Below the pieces are notes generated by a model. It ran no database searches. It was given only the letters and a program-made list of their open reading frames with translations, and had not been told where the DNA came from. Positions 32,490 to 43,587 of a DNA stretch of 64,000 bases are shown in pieces (position 1 is the first letter of the stretch; every line of letters starts with the position of its first letter). The stretch comes from Acanthosepion esculentum. Its lineage: Eukaryota > Mollusca > Cephalopoda > Sepiida > Sepiidae. The stretch covers positions 13,626,434-13,690,433 of the forward strand of contig OZ038482.1 in assembly GCA_964036315.1 (NCBI GenBank), written 5' to 3'. A program made the position numbers and the translations under genes.

Positions 32490-33640
32490 AAAATTTACAT
32501 GCACATGTTCCAAGTTAATGGTAAGGCCATCAGACTCAACGCGGATGCTTACATCAAGTGTTTTGAGCAAATAGTGCTGCCCTGGATCAAGAGGGTGACT
32601 ATGGAAGACCCCATGTTTGGTAACAGGACTCTGCACCATGCCACACAAGCAGAAGAACCCAGGACGTCCAATCGTTTGCAGACTGGGTCAGGAATTGATT
32701 GATTACCTTTAATGCCTCTAAGACAAAACTGCTTTCTATGATAAACATCCCCCTCCCCCATGAAAATGTATGGTGTTTCCATTCCACGAGAGCACTTCTT
32801 TGCGATTGCTTTGGTCTCGCACTGTCCGCTGACCTGAGATGGAACTATTACATTGAATCAATTGCTTCATCTACCGCAAGGAAAGTTGGTTCCCTGCGTT
32901 GCGCCAGAAAGTTTTTTCTCGCCCAAGTCCATCCTTCAAATCTATAAATCAACCATTCGCCCTTGCATGGAATACTGGTGTCATATATGGTCTGGTGCCC
33001 TCGCTGTTCGTCTTAAGGTCAAAATCCAGTGATGGTTATGCAATGTGGTTGGTCCTGGTCTGGCATCTCGTTTACAGTCGCTCTCTCACCGACGTGTCGT
33101 CGCCTCCCTCTGTCTTTTCTACAAATATTTTCACGGTAACTGCTCCGTCGAGCTACTTTCGCTAGTTCCCAGACTGCATGAATTTAAGCGTGCTACTAGG
33201 CTGGCATCACTGTCGAAACGGTTAAATGTGGCCGTCTCTTCTACTCCAATAGCTTCATGTCTCGCACCTCCCGTCTGTGGAATTCCCTTCCTATTACTTG
33301 TTTCTCTGATAGCTATAATCTCCAACTATTCGAATGTAATGTCAATCGACATCTCCAAATGCCTTTACTTATTCCCTGTCCTTCTCCTCATCCTTTCCTC
33401 TATCACGCCGCTGGTGGCATCTCGCCTTGTTGGAGGTGAAATGCTAAAAAAAAATATAACACCTTAGATTTGGCAACCTATCTCCTCAGATTGCAACCCT
33501 CTGATTATTATGTGCGGGTGCAGCTGAGAGAGAGCCCAACAACACTCCTTGTAACACCAAAGATGAACTGAAGGCAAGGATCATGGGGCATTCAACAACT
33601 TAAACAAGAAGGAGATTTTGAAGTCATCTGCAGGCCGTGG
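32490..33640 (+). pseudogene. transposase catalytic domain, split by LINE A
   Basis: Left piece (32510-32700): INGKAIRLNADAY-like then IVLPWIKRV and, in another frame, QDSAPCHTSRRTQ, containing the second catalytic Asp (QDSAP.H). Right piece (33456-33640): IWQPISSDCNPL, the expected next block bearing the third acidic position, then a degraded ERE..NTKDELKARIM and LNKE tail. Between them is a LINE A fragment (32702-33455). The same transposase family is interrupted at another point at 35910-36990. Confidence 0.75.
32702..33455 (+). pseudogene. LINE A insertion inside a transposase
   Basis: Reads ITFNASKTKLLSM, then LALSADLRWNYYIESIASS and TARKVGSLRCARKF (32790-32910), STIRPCMEYWCHIWSG-like residues, the LASRLQSLSHRRVVASLCLF block (33058-33120), ELLSLVPRLHEFKRATRLAS, SRTSRLWNSLP and the 3' end GGTGAAATGCTAAAAAAAAA at 33435-33455. 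A 5'-truncated LINE copy, moderately preserved, several frameshifts. Confidence 0.85.
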
Positions 33641-33689
33641 TTGAAACCAATCACGATTTTATTTAATAAAATAAATTGTATTTCAAGGT

Positions 33690-34060
33690 GCTTTGTGTAA
33701 TTTTGGTAAATATACATTATTTACATTATTCGGACTATTGTCCTCATCTTTGTCGCACAACGTTTCTGCCGTTGTACGCTCCGGCCTTCTTGTACGCTCC
33801 GGCCTTTATTACAACGTTTCTGCCGTTGTACGCTCCGGCCTTCTTCAGGTGGTTGGAATGTCGAACTGAATCATTTATTTCGCTCACTGGGGTAGACTGT
33901 TCTAGTTCCACGTGCCATGAATGTCAGTTATCAGTTATCTCCTGTTAATTTCCCTCTGAAAGTTCTCCACTGCCTTAACCGGGTATTGAACTCACACTCT
34001 TTGGGTCCTGTCACTGGATCTAACCAACGCCTTTATCCACTGAGGACATCTGTGTATGAA
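33690..34060 (-). mobile_element. tRNA-derived SINE
   Basis: Minus strand: head with CTCAGTGGATAAAGGCGTTG (A box) and GAGTTCAATACCCGG (B box) at 34045-33970, then GGGAAATTAACAGGAGATAA, CAGTTCGACATTCCAACCAC and GAAGAAGGCCGGAGCGTACA. The GCCGGAGCGTACAACGGCAG word is present three times in whole or part (33760-33845), a local duplication. A 5'-truncated relative is at 46775-47027. Confidence 0.85.
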
Positions 34061-34694
34061 TGTTTGTCATATATATATATATACCCAAGTACTTTTGACA
34101 TTTAATTTTAATTTCAAAATTTTTTTTTTCAAGGGTCGTGTCTCGTCACCGTCTTTTGTGTGTGTATATATCTAAATATGTCTGGGCGCTTATGTATTAT
34201 AACCTGAGTGTGTTTGAATTGTTTTACGTGAGAGGTGGCCATCATGTTGAAGTTAAACTGTAAAGTGTATACATTTTTGCCTGGAGCTATCAACATCCTT
34301 TTTAACATAATTTCAATGAAAAAATAAATTAAATAGCATATGTATTTTTTATTTTTATTTTTTCTCCTCGGTAATTATACAATTTTAAACTTAATAGAGA
34401 TTTGATTTAGATTTCTAAATAGGTAATTTTTTACTTTTAATTTTAATTTCAAATTTTATAAATCTTTTAATATCTATGATTTTTTAATTATCCTATACTT
34501 GTATTTTGATTGGTCATTCTAGCTTATGTAACAGCGTTTACCCCTAGCGAAGGATCGTTAATTAATTTGAAACTTTTAAAAGCATTTACTATACATTCAA
34601 CATCATCACTTGATAAGACACCAGTAGTGTTGAAACAAAATGGCTATTTTTGTAGTGATTTTATAACATATTTATGTTATAATATTTAAATAAA

Positions 34695-34697
<3 letters not shown>
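34061..34697. other. no recognisable feature
   Basis: AT-rich with T-runs. No coding or repeat signal beyond homopolymers. Confidence 0.5.

Positions 34698-34773
<76 letters not shown>
34698..34773. repeat. (TA)n microsatellite
   Basis: TA tract bordering the 150-bp inverted-repeat element to its right. Confidence 0.95.
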
Positions 34774-34776
<3 letters not shown>

Positions 34777-35198
34777 ACGTGTCAGTAAGCCAAATTTGGC
34801 CACGACTTGTTTGGTGAGGTCAACAAGGATGCTAGATCCCACACCTGGAAATATCAGGGAACCTTGGTAATTGTAGATACTGAATGGCTCAAAATGTTTC
34901 TAAACGTCTTCAGATCACTTCTGAAATGGTTGTCACGTATAGTTACTGCTCTTACTCGTGTTAAAAATAATCTAAGAAGATGTTCGGCAACTCAGTCATG
35001 GATAAACTGTCGTCTAAATTACTCAGAAATGACAATAAGACTGACATCTCATTTTAACATTCTGGATTCTGGATGACTGTTTTCGCCTCAATTACGTGTT
35101 TTTAGTTCTTTCTTTTTTTATCTTTTATTTTTCCTTGGGCATTGGTTTGTTCATTTACAAGCCGAAGCACCTAAGGTTTTTCCAGACTAGTATAATTA

Positions 35199-35273
<75 letters not shown>

Positions 35274-35434
35274 GTATATATATTCAGAAGTGATCTGAAG
35301 ACGTTTAGAAAGATTTTGAGCCATTCAGTATCTACAATTACCAAAGTTCCCTGATATTTCCAGGTGTGGGATCTAGCATGCTTGTTGACCTCACCAAACC
35401 AGTCGTGACCAACTTTGGCTTACTCACACGTTGC
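34774..35434. mobile_element. non-autonomous element with 150-bp TIRs
   Basis: 34774-34925 (GCAACGTGTCAGTAAGCCAA at the tip) is the inverted counterpart of 35283-35434 with about 10 differences. The interior (34926-35282) has no transposase and includes (TA)n at 35202-35262 and (TATG)n. It resembles a foldback or large-TIR MITE. The ends are GCAACGTG/CACGTTGC. The superfamily is not assigned. Confidence 0.8.
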
Positions 35435-35909
35435 ATTAGGCTGTAACAATAAACCACCATTCTTGTGGTCCACAGTGTATATGAATGGATGCAAATAGTA
35501 GTGAAAAAGGGCAACATAGCAGTCAGCGGTCAATGACGCATTTAGACGAACGAGAATGTCAACACATGCCGAGTAAACACAGCCCTTACCATTATGGAAC
35601 CGCTATCCTGTACGATACCTTATGGACATATGAGAAAACTGTCATCATCCCAAACAGGATTCATCTCGAGCTAAGTCACATATAAAATGGCAAAATGTTT
35701 GAGTCAAATTTTTAGAAAAATGATTATATACCTTTATTTTAATAAGCTAAGATTTTGTAGTAATATACTTTCCTCAGTAGTTTATGTGGAGCTGGGGAAT
35801 TGGAAAATAAGGATTTGGATTTTCGTAGGCAGCGCTTAAGAAGATATACCACTTTCAGCTGCCCAAAAATGGAGAAAGGCCATGCAAAACCAGTGTCTAC
35901 ATTCATCTT
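35435..35909. other. no recognisable feature
   Basis: May hold decayed upstream parts of the transposase that follows. No motif seen. Confidence 0.4.
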
Positions 35910-36050
35910 ACCACGGGGCATCAGACTCAACACGGATGCTTACATCAAGTAGCTTGAGGAAGTAGTGCTGCTCTGGGTCAAGTTAGTGGCTACTGGAAGA
36001 CCCTATGTCTGGCAACAGGACTCTGAACCATGCCACACAAGCAGGATAAC

Positions 36051-36865
36051 ACAATCATGGCTGTTTGGTTTGGTTTGGTTTATTTTGTTTTACGGCATAT
36101 CAACCTCAATGGGTTATTTAATTCCGACAACATTTTTAGGATAGATTCGTATGAATAGAATATGTATTCTTTGATTTAGGTTGGTTTGGTTTATTTTGTT
36201 TTACGGCATATCAACCTCAATGGGTTATTTAATTCCGACAACATTTTTAGGATAGATTCGTATGAATAGAATATGTATTCTTTGGTTTAGGTTGGTTTGG
36301 TTTATTTTGTTTTACGGCATATCAACCTCAATGGGTTATTTAATTCCGACAACATTTTTAGGATAGATTCGTATGAATAGAATATGTATTCTTTGATTTA
36401 GATTGGTTTGGTTCATTTTGTTTTACGGCATATCAACCTCAATGGGTTATTTAATTCCGACAACATTTTTAGGATAGATTCGTATGAATAGAATATGTAT
36501 TCTTTGATTTAGATTGGTTTGGTTTATTTTGTTTTACGGCATATCAACCTCAATGGGTTATTTAATGCCGACAAAATTCTTTATTGCTGGTAATATTTTG
36601 TTTTGTCAAAAATCTGATTCTGGTAATATTTTTCCTTCAAAATTGTATTGCTGGTAATAATTAACTATTTGCCCATAGCTGGAACCCTAACAGGTGCTAC
36701 CACCCCGGGTCAGGGTGAACCTGGGAACACCAGCAATTTAAGAGGTGGTTCCATGCTCCTCAAAACCTTCACATCAGAGGCCTTGCTGCTGGACGTAGTT
36801 TATCGTCTAACCCAGGACGCGGATGTAGTTTATCGTCAAATCCCAAGTCGGACAATCATGGCTGT
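36051..36865 (-). mobile_element. family Q retroposon with 14-bp TSD
   Basis: ACAATCATGGCTGT occurs at 36051-36064 and 36852-36865. Between them: (TTTGG)n, five 111-bp units with ACGGCATATCAACCTCAATG, one to three TTGCTGGTAATATTTT minisatellite units, then CATAGCTGGAACCCTAACAG, CACCCCGGGTCAGGGTG and a doubled GTAGTTTATCGTC. Because truncated copies lose the GTAGTTTATCGTC end, I infer that this end is 5' and (AAACC)n on the minus strand is the 3' tail. Confidence 0.85.
36065..36590. repeat. 111-bp tandem repeat within family Q
   Basis: ACGGCATATC starts at 36092, 36203, 36314, 36425 and 36536, spaced exactly 111 bp. Units include AGGATAGATTCGTATGAATA and differ at very few positions. Other family Q copies have only one such segment. 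Confidence 0.95.
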
Positions 36866-37154
36866 CAGACAATCTCTGTGACCACATGACCCTTTACATC
36901 TGGTCACCTAACTCCGCAGATTTCAACCCCCTTGATTATGTGTGAGGCGCAGTTGAGATTTATAGGCCAATGAAAGTTCTGAGATGATAAAGTCATGATA
37001 ATATGCAACTTTCTAAGTCGGAGTTGTCCTCTCTTATTAAGATAGATTATAAGGTACCTTGGCAAGTCATTTTAGTTGAATATTAACTAAAATGCAGTAA
37101 ATGTGTTTTTGGCTCTCAAAGATCATAAAAATGTATTGAGAAAATGTACTAAGG

Positions 37155-37700
37155 TTTACTAAGGTTGTCCAAAAGTAATTCATGCCCGTGTACGGTGTCG
37201 TGTTATTAACCGGGGTACACGGGTATATTTACGGTCCTCATACTCCGTAGAAGGTAAAGTATGTTGGACTGACTTGGTGGATATGCGTCTTATCCCACCT
37301 CCATTGAATATGGATGTAATCTTTGCTAGTTTTGCTTGTTTGTTATTGCGCCTAATTCTGGCCTTAAGGATCCGTGGTCTCCCACTCTGATGTCCACACT
37401 AGGCGATACTTTCTATCAGATATTTTCGGCAGACACGTGATACTGTAAGTCGAGTGGTGTTAATATTCCTAGAATATCTGGAATCCAATAGTGTATCTGT
37501 TCTAACACTAATAATTTATGTCATCTTTTGTTGAGTCATTAGTCGGCCTTTTCACTGAATCATTAGATGTTAGGACACAACTCACATAAGTTTGTGCACT
37601 TCAATGACGTCGAGGTAAGGTGGCGCCACCTTTCATTAAATTCATATACTCCTAGCCCATAACTTTTGGCACGCCATAACATAGTTGGAGGCCAAAGGTT
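37155..37700 (-). pseudogene. Tc1-like transposase N-terminus
   Basis: Minus strand, from about 37480: LTVSRVCRKYL, then GRPRILKARIRRNNKQA, GIRRISTKSVQHTLPS and a RVPRLITRHR-ARITFGQ stretch ending near 37160. This is the paired-type helix-turn-helix region of a DD34E transposase. It is cut off before the first catalytic Asp. Upstream (37560-37700) GCCAAAAGTTATGGGCTAGG may belong to the terminal repeat. Confidence 0.7.
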
Positions 37701-37998
37701 GACATAAGCTTGTTTAAAAGATTTACCATAACAAATAATACATTAATAACACTGAAAACCTTATTTTTATTATTATTAGAGATTGATTCCCTAACATTAA
37801 CCCTGGGGAAATACGGGTTCTACTCCAAAAATAGAGAGACATTTAGCAATGGTGGAAAAAATGACTTACCAACAGCTATGGTGCTTGTTACTTACAAAGG
37901 TTCTTGAGATATTCAAAATGGATGAATACATTTCAAACGTTCCTCGTGTATACAGATGCACACGCGTGCGCGCACACCTACAGACACATAGCCATATA

Positions 37999-38360
37999 CA
38001 GGGTGGTCCAAAAGTAGGTGGACTGAATGTGGAATAGGTTTATGTATTGGTTATATTATTACAACTGAGTATCTTGATGAAACATTTCCTGAGAAATGGA
38101 TTGGCCGAAGAGGTCCAATTGATTGGCCGGCACGTACATCATACTTGACCCCAATGGATTTCTTCTTTTGGGGAGTACTCAAGGACAAAGTTTATAGTTG
38201 AAAACCAAGAAGTGTCGGTGATTTGAAAAATTACATAAGAGATGCATTTCAAGAAATTAATACCCAAAAAGACTTGTGTAAAAAAGTTTGTCGAAGAGTT
38301 AGAGGTAGACTTCAAAGCTGTGTAAATTGTGTTGGAAAACAGTTTGAGCACTTGCGTTGA
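37999..38360 (+). pseudogene. mariner-like element remnant
   Basis: TA (37997-37998) precedes the end CAGGGTGGTCCAAAAGTAGG. From about 38097 the frame gives WIGRRGPIDWPARTSYLTPM, DFFFWGVLKDKVYS, a stop, then KPRSVGDLKNYIRDAFQEIN and GRLQSCVNCVGKQFEHLR before TGA. It is the C-terminus of a DDE transposase of mariner type, with the third Asp retained in TPMDFFFWG. The N-terminal two thirds are deleted and the right TIR is not found. Confidence 0.85.
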
Positions 38361-38361
38361 T

Positions 38362-38541
38362 AAAATTTGAGGGCTTTTGTATTATTGTTCACAATAAAAT
38401 TTAAGGGCTTTTGTATTATTGCTCACAATAAAATTTAAGGGCTTTTGTATTATTGTTCACAAAAAAATTTAAGGGCTTTTGTATTATTGTTCACAATAAA
38501 ATTTAAGGGCTTTTGTATTATTGTTCCCAATAAAATTTAAA
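38362..38541. repeat. 34-bp tandem repeat, five copies
   Basis: GGGCTTTTGTATTATTG starts at 38371, 38405, 38439, 38473 and 38507. It immediately follows the transposase stop codon, so it amplified the 3' UTR of that element. Confidence 0.95.
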
Positions 38542-38705
38542 TCTGTTCTCGACCACCAACCAGTAATGTCAGGGGGAAATATTCAACTCTCTCAGTCACC
38601 AGGCAGTTTCATTATTGGAGAGTTTATTTTATTTTATTTTTGTCACGTCAAAGGAAAAATAATTTTTCCTTTCGCATAAGTGTGTAAATTGCGATTGGAG
38701 TTTAC

Positions 38706-39125
38706 TCAGAAAAAAATGCTACTGGAAATAGTTTAAATTCTACTGACTTTCTTTCGAAACATTCCCGTCCTGGGTATGAGGATAAACTACATTCGGCAGC
38801 AAGGTCTCTGATCAGGGGGTTAGCGTGGAACCACTTCTTAATTGCTGGTGTTCTCAGGTCCACCTTGACCCGGGGTGGTAACACCTGTTATGGACAAAGA
38901 GTTAACCCTCAAACTGGGGTCAAAACGTGTAAAAATTGGTTTTATTACCAGTAATACCTTTTTGTAAGAAATTATTACCAGTAATGAAATTTTGCAGAAA
39001 AAATTATTATCTGTAATAGATTATTACCAACAATATTTTTTTTTAAAAAATGTTACCAGCAATACATTTTTGAAAAAAATATTACCAGCAATACATTTCT
39101 GAAAAAATTACCGGCAATACATTTT
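38706..39125 (+). mobile_element. family Q, opposite orientation
   Basis: Begins GGTATGAGGATAAACTACAT, then GTGTTCTCAGGTCCACCTTG, CCCGGGGTGG, then six to seven TTACCAGTAATA/TTACCAGCAATACATTTT units to 39125. The ACGGCATATC segment and tail are absent. No TSD found. Confidence 0.75.
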
Positions 39126-40499
39126 GTGCTCCTGCTGTGATCCGGTGTACGCGTTGAGAGATAAATACGTGTGTCGCCTGAAATGTCCACAACAAACATG
39201 GCGGAGTATGAGTTCATCAAAAGAAATAATAGGAAGAAACAAGAAGAACAGAAAGAAATGATAATGTATTTACAACAAAGGGTTACAAGAGACAAAGACA
39301 ATAATGTGTGTAACAAATAAATGCGCAAGCTTTTTGGTCTAAAGTATGTGAAGTAAGTGAATGTGCGTACGTACGTGTGTGTGTGTGTATGTATTGTTCA
39401 TGCGTTTTCCAAAAAAAGCGAACGCGTTCTTCCGAGAGAAATTTACATGATGTCGTAGAAGCAGAAATGTCAGAAGAGAAAAAGAGAGCGAGAAAAGATA
39501 TCGCCGAGTATTTATAGTACCGGAAAGCGTCCTCTAGTAACGGTTTCGAAAATTAGGGGGAAATAACCCGACAATCCTTTTATCTGAATTTCTGGAACTA
39601 GTAAAACTCAACTTACTAAGTAAGAATTACATTTATTATCATCTCTTTGTCATTCAACATTGTCATCACTCTCATCTTTACAGAAGTTCCTATTTTATTA
39701 TCTAGAGATTTTTTGTTTTTTATCCTTGAAATACACTTATTTACAAAATTTCCAAACATAGTGTTGAAATGTATATTGACATATATTCGATTAAGTATAT
39801 TATAATACCTTCCAATATGGAAATGTTTTAGTGGACACCATAGAACGCTGGAGAGCTTTGTTTAAAGTGCTTCTAATGGTTTTCTAAAATATCCACCATA
39901 AGCCAGGCTTTATCAGAAGTTGTGTTCACTTGCAATATAAAGTTTATATAAAGCATCAGATTGCCTTCAGTAAAGTTACTTTGCTTAAACTGTAATATGG
40001 TTTTACATAAATGTTTAGTATAAAATTAATATTTTAGGAATAATCTTTCATTTTAAGAGATAAACCAATTAACATTAATACTGAAGAAGCAGACCCAGTC
40101 TATAGATACGAGAGACCTGATTTATTACGTGCATTGCGAATAGCGAGGAATAAAATTGGTGATGTTTTGGCTTATGATTCCACACCATTTATAATTGCTG
40201 TTTTCAAAGTTACGTGTTCTCTCTCAATGAAACTCTTTCGCCGTGGGTGTTAAGAACTCGATAGTTTTGATAGTTTTAAAAGCAACTCACTTTCCAAATT
40301 AACTTCCTTTACCTTCCCCAATACTCGTGCTGAAAGCGTCAACAAAATCCGAGAAGATCACGTACGTGATTCACAATACTTTTGGGTTTCATGAAGTATC
40401 GTATGTACGCTCATTTCGAAAGGAAATCTCCAGCTGCACAAATACCGATTCTATTATGTTACATTCTTTATAAACGGTTTCAGCAACAAATATGTGTCC
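39126..40499. other. no clear feature
   Basis: A 45-codon frame at 39182-39319 starts MSTTNMAEYEF and is lysine/glutamine-rich. I do not recognise it and cannot support a gene. A short (GT)n lies at 39377. Otherwise AT-rich sequence. Confidence 0.4.
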
Positions 40500-41225
40500 A
40501 ATACCGAATTTCTCTGAAAATATCTATGTCTCTTATCAAAATATCTGTCTCTTATCAACATATCTATGAGTTATCAAAATGTCTATGTCTCTGATCAAAT
40601 GTCTGTCATTTATAAAAATGTCTGTCTCTTACCAAAATGTCTATGCCTTTTACCAAAATATCTATGTCTCTTATCAAAATATCTGTCTCTTATCAAAATA
40701 TCTGTCTCTTATCAAAATGTCTAAGTCTTTTATCAAAATGTGTATGTCTTTATTCAAAATGTCTATGATTCTTATAAAAATTTCTGTCTTTTATGAAAAT
40801 GTCTTTTATGAAAATGTCTATGTCTTTTATCAAAATATCTATGTCTGTTATGAAAAAACCCACGTCTCTTATCAAAATATCTATGTCTCTGGTCAAGATG
40901 TCTATGCCTTTTATCAAAATATCTGTCTGTTATGAAAAAACCCATGTCTCTTATCAAAATATCTATGTCTCTGGTCAAAATGTCTATGTCTTTTATCAAA
41001 ATATCTATGTCTGTTATGAAAAAACCCATGTCTCTTATCAAAATATCTATGTCTCTGGTCAAGATGTCTATGCCTTTTATCAAAATGTCTAAGTCTCTTA
41101 TCAAAATATCTATGTCTCCCGATCAAAATGTCTATGTCTTTTATCAAAATGTCTATGTCTCTTATCAAAATATCTGTCTTTCATCAAAATATCTATGACT
41201 CTTATCAAAATGTCTATCTCTCTTT
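40500..41225. repeat. 21-bp minisatellite with higher-order units
   Basis: Units like ATCTATGTCTCTTATCAAAA recur about 34 times. A higher-order block of about 80-84 bp starting GTCTGTTATGAAAAAACCCA occurs at about 40848, 40928 and 41011. Both strands are open over hundreds of bases only because the period is divisible by three. Confidence 0.95.
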
Positions 41226-42802
41226 GCAGCTATTATTGGCTGATGGCTAATTAGATTCCATTTACTTCGGAGATTTGAACTCTTGCAAAATAACATCTAC
41301 TTTTTGTTACAATTAGAAATTGCTATATAACCTAATTATCTTTTATTTTGATAAATTAAATGACACTTTCAAAACTATAAAAATGGCGATACCGTAGGTG
41401 TACGGTATAAGCTTCTTTTTTCATCATACCAATTGATGTCATAGTCATTTCTTTTTCTTCTAAAACAAAATGATTTCAACCAATCAAAATGCAAATGCTT
41501 ACAATAAGAACAGGTAGATTGCCAGAGAAATTGATATTCAATAAAACCGTATAGTGGACGTAGATTTAGGTTAAAAGCCATATGAAACAGTCCACGAGAC
41601 ATAGATATGCATAGTATGGAAATAAACGTGTGAAACGCTTTCCTAATAAATAATCAAGAGACATATGTTGCGCACTTTTGTCACAGATGTGTAAGAGATA
41701 ACCTTGTTTTTTTTTTAACAACGACAGCCATCTTCATTACTGGCTGGAGAATTCGTTTCCCTGGAATACTCTCAGAACTTCCTCCGAGGTTGAAATCGGT
41801 TTCTCTCATGAGAACGAGAGCGAAGAAAAAGGCAGACTTTTGAGCTGTAATGTCAACTCAGTCATTTTCTCTTCTCTTCGGGATAAACTATCCTGCTTGC
41901 CTTGTGACGGTTCACTTGTGCAATATTATCTCGGTGGTTGTTGTTGCTGATGTCATGTACAGTTGCATTTGTAGCCATCTTTTCGTCCATTATGCAGTTT
42001 CTCGTTGGTAATATTGAAATGTTTTTTTTTCTGTTCTCGCCTTCGTAGTAACAAAAACATTTTTGTTTCTCACGTCGGTTGTCACCAATTTTGTTACGGA
42101 TTTGAGTCAACCCACAACGAAGAAAAAAGCGAGAAATGTTTTTAAATATAAAAATATAAAATACTTTTGTGTTTTTACAACTAAAGTTTTCTCAGCGTGT
42201 ACAAGACATGAAGTTCCTAGTTTGTAGTTGACATTTTGAAGATGAAAAGAAAAGTTATTTCGTCTAGTGTATGTGTGAGAAAAAAGAGACGAGGGAGAAA
42301 GTGAGTAAGGAAGTGTAAGTGTCACGTAGCTTGGTGAGGAAGGGTGTAATTGTCATGTAGCTTGGTGAAGAAGACGGGTGAATGTCTAAGGGAATCTCTT
42401 TGAAGTTATGCGCGTTTTATGTTGCTGTATATTGCAGTTATTTCTTCTTACTGGCTTGTCTAGCCTAGTGACTTTACCTATATATTTTTCAAAGGGATCA
42501 CGAAGCATTTTTTAGTGCCGGTGGAAACGCGACTCATTGTTTGAAAAATGTTAAATATTTATTTTCAAAAGATTAATTTATTAACCTGAATGATGCACAG
42601 ATCCTTAGACTCAGAAAGACATTTTTTTCATTTGATGATTGACTGGATTGGTGTTTATTTCTGTCTTCGATCCATAAATATTTCTTTTAATTAGAAGATA
42701 ATTGCCATTGCTTCGAAATGCGTATTTGATGAATTCATGATAAAATATCTATCTTCTGTATACTTTGAACATGTCAAATAAAACGGTATTTAAAATCAAA
42801 CA
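41226..42802. other. no clear feature
   Basis: Frames on the minus strand at 41862-42110 (82 codons) and 42107-42325 (72 codons) show no family resemblance. A short duplication CACGTAGCTTGGTGAGGAAG / CATGTAGCTTGGTGAAGAAG lies at 42321-42374. Confidence 0.45.
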
Positions 42803-43397
42803 TTGGCTGCTTTTTTGGTTCGGTTTGGTTCGTTGTGTTTTACGGCATATCAACCTCAATGGTTTATTTAATGCCTACAATTTTTTTTTTCTGGTAATAT
42901 TTTGTTTTGTCAAAAATCTATTTCTGGTAATATTTTTTTCCTCAAAAATGTATAGCTGGTGATATTATTTTAAAACATGTATTGCTGGTAATATTTTTTT
43001 TCAAAAACGTATTGCTGGTAATATTTTATTTTCGAAAATATATTGCTGGTAATAGTTTTATTTCTTCAAAAATGTATTTCTGGTAATAATTTTTTACGAA
43101 GTATTTCTGGTATTAAAACCTATTTTTACACTTTCATAATGCTTTTTACCTCAGTTTCGAGGTTACTATTTACCCATAGCTGGGAATCTAACAGGTGCAT
43201 TCCACCCCGGATCAGGGTGGACCTGGGAACACCTGCAATTAAGTGGTGGTTCCACGCACCACAAAACCTCCTGATCAGTGGCCTTGCTGTTGGACGTAGT
43301 TTATCGTCTTACCCTGGATGCGGATGTAGTTTATCATCATACCCAGAATGCGGATGTAGTTTAACGTCATACCCAGGACACTTTGGTTGCTTTTCTT
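42803..43397 (-). mobile_element. family Q, full copy with diverged TSD
   Basis: TTGGCTGCTTTTTTG at 42803 and TTGGTTGCTTTTCTTG at 43383 are a diverged target duplication. Inside: TTTGG-rich end, ACGGCATATCAACCTCAATG, seven or so TATTGCTGGTAATATTTT units with 33-35 bp spacing, CATAGCTGGGAATCTAACAG, CACCCCGGATCAGGGTGGAC, and three GTAGTTTA(T/A)CGTCATACCC-type units at the far end. Confidence 0.8.
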
Positions 43398-43587
43398 GTT
43401 AAACTTCTTAGAACATTAATTCCCATAAAAAATATGTGCTTGTGATTAAGAACAAAGTTTCCGTATATTACTTCTATTTTCTTTTACCTCCCGTCTTATT
43501 ATATATAAGGGATTACATTACTAGATTGGCGGCTAGATTAAATCGTTTTACGATTGATATGGCTAGATATAACTGTATATTTTATGC

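Larger units (their letters stand above)
35910..36990 (+). pseudogene. transposase catalytic domain, split by family Q
   Basis: Left piece (35915-36055) gives IRLNTDAYIK-like residues, then GRPYVWQQDSEPCHTSR (second Asp). Right piece (36866-36985) continues in register with SDNLCDHMTLYIWSPNSADF then NPLDYV and GAVE, where the third acidic residue lies. The break is a 787-bp insertion with a 14-bp target duplication. No TIR is evident at either end. Confidence 0.8.

Noticed and set aside
36065..36851. Helitron or Pearl-type element with central minisatellite
   Set aside because: Looked attractive because of the internal tandem repeats, but 13-15 bp TSDs at three copies are not a Helitron feature.
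39182..39319. 45-codon frame MSTTNMAEYEF, lysine/glutamine-rich
   Set aside because: Too short and isolated to support; low-complexity helix-like composition can arise in A-rich DNA.
40772..41104. 110-codon frame on the minus strand across the minisatellite
   Set aside because: Open only because of a 21-bp repeat period.
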